Of a DNA stretch of 11,908 nt, positions 4,973 through 10,102 are shown piece after piece. This stretch comes from Patescibacteria group bacterium (GTDB lineage: Bacteria; Patescibacteriota; Microgenomatia; UBA10105; UBA927), in the NCBI GenBank assembly GCA_003545435.1, contig DPYI01000051.1, positions 1 to 11,908 of the forward strand, written 5' to 3'. The stretch's first letter is position 1; each line of letters starts with the position of its first letter. The notes beneath the pieces are model-generated. The model was not told where the DNA came from, searched no databases, and worked only from the letters and a program-made list of their open reading frames with translations. Both the position numbers and the translations under genes were made by a program.

Positions 4973-5836
4973 ATGAAATGTGGAATAGTCGCTCTTATCG
5001 GGCGCCCCAACACGGGGAAATCAACGCTCGTCAACAACATCATCGGACAGAAAGTTTCGATTACGTCCCCTAAACCGCAAACCACCCGCTTCCCTATACA
5101 GGCAGTGTTTGAAGATGACCGGGGGCAGATTGTTTTTGTGGACACCCCGGGAATATTTGCACGATCATCAAATCCGCTCTCCCAACGACTCAATAGTGCT
5201 GCCCAATCGGAACTCTCAAAAAATATAGACCTGATCCTCTACCTGGTGGATCATACCAGAGAGCGCGATCTAGAGGAAAACCGTGTTCTGGGTATCGTAC
5301 GAAAAGCAACGATTCCCAAAATTATGGTCATCAATAAAATCGATATAAAAAGTCCGACACACATCATCCAGTATGAATTCATGAAAGAGGAATTTTCGGA
5401 AGTAATAGAAATATCGGCACTTTTACATAAAAATCTCACTACGCTCCTTGACCGCATTTTTTCCTATCTTCCCCAACGCCCTCCCTTGGTTGACACCGCA
5501 TCACTTGTTCATCCGGGGCTGAACATGGACAGTAAATTATTCATCGCAGAACTGATCAGGGAAAAAGCATATCTTTTTTTACGCGAAGAAGTGCCGTACA
5601 CGCTCACTTCTGTTGTTGATGAAGTGACGGAGCGGCCCAATAGCGCTCTCTATATCAAAGCCCGCATTCTTACGTCAGACGACCGGTATAAAAAAATGAT
5701 TATCGGAGAGAACGGCAGGATGATCAGGGAAATCGGCATGGCGACACGGAAAGAGATGGAAACTGCAACGAAGAAAAAGGTGTTTGTGGACATCACCGTA
5801 GAAACCGACCGGCATTGGATGGAGCGGATGGAATAG
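4973..5836 (+). CDS. era: GTPase Era
   Basis: Era is an essential GTPase that binds the 3' end of 16S rRNA and helps 30S maturation. The 287 residues show all G motifs: GRPNTGKST (10-18, P-loop), the switch region SPKPQTTRFPIQ (32-43), DTPG (57-60), NKID (121-124) and SAL (148-150). The C-terminal KH domain follows, with GENG at 245-248 inside IIGENGRMIREIG, the RNA-binding loop. Length and domain order are normal. In most Era proteins TTR is followed by an N/H-x-I/L-x-G-I stretch; here it is FPIQAV, a small variant. The ATG at 4973 has no ribosome-binding site but an ideally placed -10, consistent with a leaderless mRNA. It is divergent from the Ig-like operon and convergent with gltX across a hairpin spacer. 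Confidence 0.97.
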   Translation: MKCGIVALIGRPNTGKSTLVNNIIGQKVSITSPKPQTTRFPIQAVFEDDRGQIVFVDTPGIFARSSNPLSQRLNSAAQSELSKNIDLILYLVDHTRERDLEENRVLGIVRKATIPKIMVINKIDIKSPTHIIQYEFMKEEFSEVIEISALLHKNLTTLLDRIFSYLPQRPPLVDTASLVHPGLNMDSKLFIAELIREKAYLFLREEVPYTLTSVVDEVTERPNSALYIKARILTSDDRYKKMIIGENGRMIREIGMATRKEMETATKKKVFVDITVETDRHWMERME

Positions 5837-5890
5837 AAATTGGACCCCTCCTTCGCCAAGGCTTCGGCGGGCAAGCAATCCGACCAATTT
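5837..5890. terminator. REP-like hairpin between convergent era and gltX
   Basis: AAATTGG (5837-5843) and CCAATTT (5884-5890) form an outer 7-bp inverted repeat spanning the whole 52-bp spacer. Inside lies CTTCGCCAAGGCTTCGGCGG (5851-5870), with CGCC/GGCG and GCC/GGC pairings. The core resembles a dispersed CPR repeat whose read-through peptide is PAEALAKEG or ARRSLGEGG. The position between two converging genes suggests a bidirectional terminator, but there is no T-run, so the function is inferred from position. Confidence 0.5.
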
Positions 5891-7280
5891 ACCAATTGGA
5901 AATTCTCTCTAGTGTTTCTGTTTTCCCAAGGATTTCAAGAGACTCTAAAAGCGGCGGGCCGACGGTTTTGCCGGTGATTGCCACACGAAGCTCCATAAAC
6001 ACGTCTTTTGCTTGTACACCTTCTTTATCTGATGCATCGCGAATTGCTTTTTCCATGGCATCATGGTTCCATTCGCTTTCCGTTAATGCTTCTATCCCTA
6101 CCTTTAAAGGTGTCACCTTTAAAGGTCGCTCATATTCTTTTGGCCGCTCGAAGAAAAATCCTGCCAAACTTTCGAATTCTGCCAATGTTTTCATTCTTTC
6201 TGTAAGCAACGGAAGCACTTTTTCAATCATTTCAATAGGATATTTCCTTTTGAAGAATTCATAAATCTGAATTCTGAATTCTGAATTCTGAATTTTCCTC
6301 AGGTATTCTCCATTCATCCAGCGCAGTTTTTCCTGATCGAAAACAGGCGCTGTTGTCTGGATTTGGGAAAGGTCAAATACCTCCATCATCTCCTTAACCG
6401 AAAACAATTCTTTTCCCGAGGGATGCGACCATGCCATGAGTGCAAGATAGTTAAGCATTGCGTCTTTCAAAAATCCGCGTTTCCGGTACTCCCCGACCCA
6501 CACCGGGTTTTTACGCTTACTTAATTTACTTTTATCGGGATTTCGAAGAACTGAAAGGTGCGCATATACGGGTACATCCCAGCCAAAAAATTGGTACAAA
6601 AGAATATGCTTTGGAGTTGAGGAAATCCACTCCTCACCCCGAATAACATGCGAAATCTTCATTTCATGATCATCGACAACCACCCCCAAATGATACGTGG
6701 GGTATCCGTCGGACTTCAGGATCACCTGATCGTCTATAAGTTTATTTTCAAAAGAAATATCGCCCCGAATAAGATCGTGAAACGTTGTTGTCCCGGTATC
6801 AGGGACATTCAGACGCATGACATATTTCTCTCCTGCTCTTATCCGCTTTATAGCCTCTTCATGAGGAATACGTTTGCACAGGCCGTCATACATTGGCGGC
6901 TGGTGACCCTCTTCCTGTTTTTTCCTCATTGCCTCCAATCGATCAGATGAACAAAAACAATAATATGCATGACCGTTCTCTACCAGCTTCTCAGCATATT
7001 TTTTATACATGCCTAACCGTTCAGATTGCCGATATGGAGCATACGGTCCTCCGATATCCGGTCCTTCGTCATGAGGAATACCTAACCACGTAAGCGACTC
7101 CACTATCCGTTGTTCGGATCCCTCAATGAGCCGTGTTCTGTCTGTATCCTCAATGCGGATAATAAACTGTCCTTTGTGTTTTTTCGCTACGACATAATTG
7201 ATGAGAGCCGTATAGGCATTGCCGATATGGAGATCAAGACCAGTAGGAGAAGGAGCAATGCGTGTCCGAACGGGTGTCAT
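5889..7280 (-). CDS. gltX: glutamyl-tRNA synthetase
   Basis: GltX charges tRNA-Glu (and possibly tRNA-Gln, with later amidation, in organisms without GlnRS). The 463-residue class I synthetase shows the HIGN signature at 18-21 within PSPTGLDLHIGN, FIIRIEDTDRTR, the KLSKR lysine motif at 252-256, and a zinc-knuckle pattern C108-x-C110-x24-C135. The C-terminal anticodon-binding part is present but short. Two DNA repeats lie inside the frame: a heptamer array encoding KIQNSEFRIQ (329-338), and a 15-bp duplication encoding PLKVTPLKV (386-394). Both are downstream of the catalytic core, so the enzyme should remain active. The ATG at 7280 has no Shine-Dalgarno; TATGAT at 7292-7287 would start transcription exactly at its A, inside a 7-bp-arm inverted repeat. 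Confidence 0.97.
   Translation of the reverse strand: MTPVRTRIAPSPTGLDLHIGNAYTALINYVVAKKHKGQFIIRIEDTDRTRLIEGSEQRIVESLTWLGIPHDEGPDIGGPYAPYRQSERLGMYKKYAEKLVENGHAYYCFCSSDRLEAMRKKQEEGHQPPMYDGLCKRIPHEEAIKRIRAGEKYVMRLNVPDTGTTTFHDLIRGDISFENKLIDDQVILKSDGYPTYHLGVVVDDHEMKISHVIRGEEWISSTPKHILLYQFFGWDVPVYAHLSVLRNPDKSKLSKRKNPVWVGEYRKRGFLKDAMLNYLALMAWSHPSGKELFSVKEMMEVFDLSQIQTTAPVFDQEKLRWMNGEYLRKIQNSEFRIQIYEFFKRKYPIEMIEKVLPLLTERMKTLAEFESLAGFFFERPKEYERPLKVTPLKVGIEALTESEWNHDAMEKAIRDASDKEGVQAKDVFMELRVAITGKTVGPPLLESLEILGKTETLERISNW
6100..6126. repeat. tandem palindrome ACCTTTAAAGGT x2 inside gltX
   Basis: ACCTTTAAAGGT (6100-6111), GTC, ACCTTTAAAGGT (6115-6126): a 15-bp unit repeated, each copy a perfect 12-bp palindrome. 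It stays in frame and encodes PLKVTPLKV in GltX. Confidence 0.85.
6266..6293. repeat. heptamer array TCTGAAT x4 inside gltX
   Basis: Four perfect consecutive TCTGAAT units, encoding KIQNSEFRIQ on the minus strand. The same word recurs in the spacer at 8472-8546. Gain or loss of one unit would shift the frame of an essential gene. Confidence 0.95.
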
Positions 7281-7281
7281 A

Positions 7282-7298
7282 TCGTGATCATATCACGA
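7282..7298 (-). promoter_or_regulatory. gltX -10 region with inverted repeat
   Basis: TCGTGAT-CAT-ATCACGA forms 7-bp arms around 3 bases. On the minus strand it contains TATGAT (7292-7287), from which transcription would start at 7280, the first base of gltX. The inverted repeat covers the -10 and could be an operator; no -35 is obvious. Confidence 0.45.
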
Positions 7299-7321
7299 AA
7301 GGAATAGTTAGGGAATTTAGG

Positions 7322-7409
7322 ATAAGACACATAAGACAAATAAGACGTATAGGACAAATATGCTCAAGACAAATACTGTATACTTTATACTGGATACGAT
7401 ATACTTTTT
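7322..7409. repeat. 9-bp array followed by 7-bp array between gltX and the 7416 gene
   Basis: ATAAGACAC, ATAAGACAA, ATAAGACGT and ATAGGACAA (7322-7357) form a 9-bp-period array. After a short break come ACTGTAT, ACTTTAT, ACTGGAT, ACGATAT and ACTTTTT (7375-7409) with a 7-bp period. The second array also supplies TATACT-like -10 sequences (7400-7405) a few bases before the plus-strand start at 7416. The rest of this divergent spacer shows nothing else. Confidence 0.75.
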
Positions 7410-7415
7410 TTTCAT

Positions 7416-8468
7416 ATGGCATCCCTGACTATCACCGCATACCACACCAGGCGCGCTATCAATTGGGCGATACTCGGGCTGATTGCCTATCTTATTTTGC
7501 GGTTAAGCTGGGGAATATTTGCCGCCATTTGGCTCATGCTCTTTCCTCCTCCGCCAACGCCTGCCAATCATGCGTTCGGCAAACTCCCCGCGATACAATT
7601 TCCTAAAACAACGGAGCCGACGGATCTTCGGTACCGCCTGGAAACGGTTGAGGGCTATGTTCCTCCTGCATCCGAATCGGCAATGGTATTTTTTATGCCG
7701 AAAAATCCCGCAAACCTGCTGGCTCTGACAAACACGAAGGAATTTGCCAAACAGCTGGAATTCGCCAATGAACCGGTGCAGGAATCAAAATACCTCTACA
7801 TATTCACTGATCCGCAGGAACCGTTGCGGCAAATGCAATACGATATCGTATCGAAAAATTTTACCTTACGGTATCTTTACCGGCAGGACCCGTCGCTTTT
7901 TACCGAGCGCGATGTACCGCTTGCCCAAACCGCGCTTATGGAGGCTCAGGGCATACTCCAGAATTTTCAGCTGTATCCGTCTGATATAGCCGACGGGTCA
8001 ACTCATGTTCAATTTCTGAAATTCTCAGGAGACACACTTATTCCTACAACCAGCCATTCACAGTCGGACGCTTTGCGGATCGATTATTTCAGGGGAGACA
8101 TTGCTGCAACTAAAATTTTCTACCCAAATCCTGACCAAGGTCCGATTACGTTTATCTATTCCGGATCAAAGCTCTCCAAAAAACGGCTTTTGGAATTTAC
8201 CTATAATTACTGGCCTATCGATCCCCTAACGACCGCTACCTATACGCTCAAAACCAGCACACAGGCATGGCAGGAACTCCAAAGCGGTGGCGCATATATC
8301 GCGCGTTTCCCGAAAGGAGACAAAAAAGACGTCATCATCAGAAAAATATATCTGGGATATTATGATTCACTGGAATCGCAGACATATCTGCAGCCGATCT
8401 TTGTATTTGAGGGTGATAACGGATTTATGGCCTACGTTCCTGCAGTAGCTTCCCCATGGACAGAGTAA
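7416..8468 (+). CDS. single-pass membrane protein of unknown function
   Basis: The protein has 350 residues. A short cytoplasmic start (TAYHTRRAINW) is followed by one membrane helix (about 17-43), a Pro-rich linker (FPPPPTPAN, 43-51) and a large outside-facing domain. That domain has an acidic/aromatic middle (110-200) and ends with a beta-rich part: WQELQSGGAYIARFPKG, IRKIYLGYYDSLE, TYLQPIFVFEGDNGFMAYV. This ending vaguely recalls YycH/YycI-type periplasmic domains (an LgYy segment followed by an outer-strand YlqPvyvf and a final YV-x-A), but I cannot confirm that. No catalytic motif is visible. The ATG at 7416 is preceded by TATACT at 7400-7405 and no Shine-Dalgarno, so the leader would be only a few bases. 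Codon and base use match the neighbouring core genes, so it looks like a resident, lineage-specific surface protein. It is convergent with dacA. Confidence 0.8.
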   Translation: MASLTITAYHTRRAINWAILGLIAYLILRLSWGIFAAIWLMLFPPPPTPANHAFGKLPAIQFPKTTEPTDLRYRLETVEGYVPPASESAMVFFMPKNPANLLALTNTKEFAKQLEFANEPVQESKYLYIFTDPQEPLRQMQYDIVSKNFTLRYLYRQDPSLFTERDVPLAQTALMEAQGILQNFQLYPSDIADGSTHVQFLKFSGDTLIPTTSHSQSDALRIDYFRGDIAATKIFYPNPDQGPITFIYSGSKLSKKRLLEFTYNYWPIDPLTTATYTLKTSTQAWQELQSGGAYIARFPKGDKKDVIIRKIYLGYYDSLESQTYLQPIFVFEGDNGFMAYVPAVASPWTE

Positions 8469-8471
8469 AAC

Positions 8472-8546
8472 AATTCAGAGTTTAAAATTCAGAGTTCAGA
8501 ATTGATTTTCATTTATTCTGAATTCTAGATTCTGAATTCTAGATTC
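8472..8546. repeat. heptamer-word repeats between convergent genes
   Basis: AATTCAGAG occurs at 8472 and 8486. ATTCTGAATTCTAG occurs twice in tandem (8515-8528, 8529-8542). TTCAGAAT (8495-8502) and ATTCTGAA (8515-8522) pair to give an 8-bp stem with a 12-nt loop. The right end abuts the dacA stop. This may serve as a terminator for both converging genes, though no T-run is present. Confidence 0.7.
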
Positions 8547-9516
8547 ATTTCCCCATCTCTTCCCATCGGTAATTGTCAAATACCCAATCAATGAGTTTGA
8601 TGGTGTCTCCGAACCGATCCCTGCTATGAAGAACGACAAGAATAATTTTCCGGTTGTTCCGTTCAACATACGTAATAAGATTTTCTCCCGCGGCTTCGGT
8701 CCACCCGGTTTTGATGCCTCCTACTCCCGGAATTTTTCCTAACAGCTGATTGATGTTTGACAGCTTGTGGAAGTACACATGATTCACATCGGAAACCGTA
8801 ATCTGGGGGATAGCCACCATCTTTGCAATGGTTTTATTCTGTATCGCAGCAAGAGCAAGAAGCGATAAATCTCTCGGTGTCACCTTATGTTCTCCTCCGT
8901 CAAATCCCATGGGGTTGGTAAAATAGCTTTGATCCATGTGAAGCGCTTGTGCTTTTTTATTCATGAGATCAATAAATTTGTCTCCCCCCTGTGGGTAGTG
9001 CTGGGCAAGAGTAAACGCTGCATCGTTGCCCGACTGAATAAGGGCTCCATACAGAAGATTTTCAACAGTTATTTTTTCTCCCGCAATAAGCCCCATCGAT
9101 TGACCGCTTGCAGATACCGATGCCACCGTTACAACATCCTCAAGATTATATACGTCAAGTGCAACAAGCGCGGTCATAAGTTTTGTGGTTGAAGCAGGAG
9201 ACAGAAGCATATCATCATTGCGCTTGTATAAATACACATGGGAATCAACGTCCACCACCACCACACCGGCTGCAGATACCTCGTCGCCCGGGTATACACC
9301 GGTAGTATTTACCGGATAGGGCGCCGGAGACGGAATAGGCATCGGAGGCGTGGGGGTAGAATTGAAAGATATCTCTTTTATCAAAAGGTCTTTTTTATTA
9401 TTCACCAGATGAAAAAGAGGTATAAGAAGGATAAGAAAGATAAGAAAGATAAATCTCAGCCACAAAAACGGCGATTTTCGGCTACTATAGTGAAAAAAGG
9501 ACGATGGCCGGGCCAT
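8545..9516 (-). CDS. dacA: serine-type D-Ala-D-Ala carboxypeptidase (peptidase S11, PBP5-like)
   Basis: This enzyme trims the terminal D-Ala from peptidoglycan stem peptides outside the membrane. With the ATG at 9516 it has 323 residues. It has one N-terminal membrane helix (about 17-37), a Pro-rich linker (54-70), then the S11 domain with S109-T-T-K112 (nucleophile Ser109, general base Lys112), S162-G-N164 and K269-T-G271. The PBP5 C-terminal beta domain is absent. The frame stays open upstream to 9768, but that extension overlaps a divergent promoter and reads as non-protein. The chosen ATG lies one base after the start site predicted from TTGTCA-17-TACAAT, so the mRNA is essentially leaderless. 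The membrane helix is partly encoded by a 9-bp DNA array (FLI repeats). The gene symbol is by analogy with the S11 family. Confidence 0.93.
   Translation of the reverse strand: MARPSSFFHYSSRKSPFLWLRFIFLIFLILLIPLFHLVNNKKDLLIKEISFNSTPTPPMPIPSPAPYPVNTTGVYPGDEVSAAGVVVVDVDSHVYLYKRNDDMLLSPASTTKLMTALVALDVYNLEDVVTVASVSASGQSMGLIAGEKITVENLLYGALIQSGNDAAFTLAQHYPQGGDKFIDLMNKKAQALHMDQSYFTNPMGFDGGEHKVTPRDLSLLALAAIQNKTIAKMVAIPQITVSDVNHVYFHKLSNINQLLGKIPGVGGIKTGWTEAAGENLITYVERNNRKIILVVLHSRDRFGDTIKLIDWVFDNYRWEEMGK
9422..9450. repeat. 9-bp array inside dacA coding the membrane helix
   Basis: ATAAGAAGG, ATAAGAAAG, ATAAGAAAG and ATAAATCTC lie in tandem. On the coding strand this is repeated TTTCTTATC, giving Phe-Leu-Ile repeats in residues 22-32, the hydrophobic core of the DacA anchor. 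Confidence 0.85.
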
Positions 9517-9523
9517 GTGTATC

Positions 9524-9552
9524 ATTGTACGTTCCTTTTTCCCGCTTGACAA
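9524..9552 (-). promoter_or_regulatory. sigma70-type promoter of dacA
   Basis: On the minus strand it is TTGTCA (9552-9547), a 17-bp spacer and TACAAT (9529-9524), starting transcription near 9517, one base before the ATG. It is the best minus-strand promoter in the window. Its -35 overlaps the -35 of the divergent plus-strand promoter. Confidence 0.7.
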
Positions 9553-9575
9553 GAATTGATGTTGTCTGATATAAA
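9546..9575 (+). promoter_or_regulatory. sigma70-type promoter, divergent from dacA
   Basis: A perfect TTGACA (9546-9551), an 18-bp spacer and TATAAA (9570-9575) predict a start near 9582. It would drive the candidate small RNA and, with read-through, the 9742 gene. Confidence 0.6.
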
Positions 9576-9581
9576 ACAATG

Positions 9582-9715
9582 CGAGTATTATGAACAACCA
9601 ATCTGTGCATTGTATCCGTATTATGACCCTCCCTGTCGAAGGAGAGGTTGGGTGGTGAAAAAAAATCACCAGTGTATTAAAAAACCAACCTCCTTCCAAA
9701 AAAGGAGGTTTTTTT
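9582..9715 (+). ncRNA. candidate small RNA, about 135 nt
   Basis: It begins at the start predicted from the strong 9546 promoter and ends at a clear terminator. Potential hairpins are ACCC...GGGT (9626-9653, with TCC/GGA inside), GGTGA-A7-TCACC (9654-9670), and the terminator stem (9687-9710). ACAATGC (9576-9582) and GCATTGT (9607-9613) also pair, and GTATTATGA is directly repeated at 9585 and 9618. No credible short protein is seen: the open frame running through it has no protein-like character. The middle (CCTCCCTGTCGAAGGAGAGG) resembles a dispersed palindromic repeat, so part of the structure could be a REP copy rather than a conserved RNA. No known RNA class was recognised. Confidence 0.45.
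9687..9715 (+). terminator. rho-independent terminator
   Basis: AACCTCCTT (9687-9695), a 6-nt loop and AAGGAGGTT (9702-9710) form a 9-bp perfect stem, followed by T9711-9715. It is the only textbook terminator in the window. It lies between the 9546 promoter and the 9742 gene, not after a protein gene, which supports a separate short transcript. Confidence 0.8.
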
Positions 9716-9728
9716 ATTACGATAACAA

Positions 9729-9734
9729 CATAAT
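9729..9734 (+). promoter_or_regulatory. -10 hexamer for the 9742 gene
   Basis: CATAAT is followed by seven bases and then ATG, the same spacing as dacA, so transcription would start at the base before the start codon. No -35 is evident and no Shine-Dalgarno is at working distance. Confidence 0.4.
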
Positions 9735-9741
9735 GATCCAT

Positions 9742-10086
9742 ATGAGTAATCAAGAAAATCGAAAACACAATACAAGCATCGTCACCGGACGAATTGATGG
9801 AAAATTTCTACAGAATGGTGATCCTCGGGGAGGTGGAGAACATAGCGTTGTTATTCATTCACAAGAATTCCATCAAGCAATCACGGTTTCTCTCCAAGAA
9901 GTTTGGGCAAGACTTGGTCTTACAGATAATCCTATACTCTATGAAAATATGGGGCCTGCAGTCATACCATTACTTAAGGAGACAGCACATGTTTTTGACC
10001 ATCACGGTAGACTAAAGGCTATAAAGGAAACAATATTTAACCAAGATGGTTCTATTCAATCTGAAGCAAGATATCAAACACGGTAA
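9742..10086 (+). CDS. small protein of unknown function
   Basis: The protein has 114 residues from the ATG at 9742. The frame is open from 9556, but that upstream part crosses a terminator and is not protein-like; an ATG at 9733 adds only three residues. The start at 9742 is chosen because a CATAAT lies seven bases upstream, the pattern seen at dacA. The sequence is hydrophilic and soluble, with no signal or membrane segment. Visible features are SIVTGRIDGKFLQNGDPRGGGEHS, where short strands alternate with turns, an amphipathic helix (HQAITVSLQEVWARLGL), and a C-terminal strand-turn-strand (LKAIKETIFNQDGSIQSEARY). No family was recognised. It converges with recJ, 16 bases apart. Confidence 0.6.
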   Translation: MSNQENRKHNTSIVTGRIDGKFLQNGDPRGGGEHSVVIHSQEFHQAITVSLQEVWARLGLTDNPILYENMGPAVIPLLKETAHVFDHHGRLKAIKETIFNQDGSIQSEARYQTR

Positions 10087-10102
10087 TCATACATTATTTC
10101 AA

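Noticed and set aside
4936..5193. N-terminal extension of the Ig-like gene upstream of 4935
   Set aside because: It is antisense to era and crosses the divergent promoter; the ATG at 4935 has a strong ribosome-binding site and begins a good membrane anchor.
9556..9741. N-terminal extension of the 9742 gene
   Set aside because: It reads through a rho-independent terminator and a REP-like palindrome; ATG 9742 fits the local promoter pattern.
9517..9768. N-terminal extension of dacA
   Set aside because: It overlaps the dacA promoter and the divergent small-RNA unit and is not protein-like; the ATG at 9516 precedes a normal anchor.
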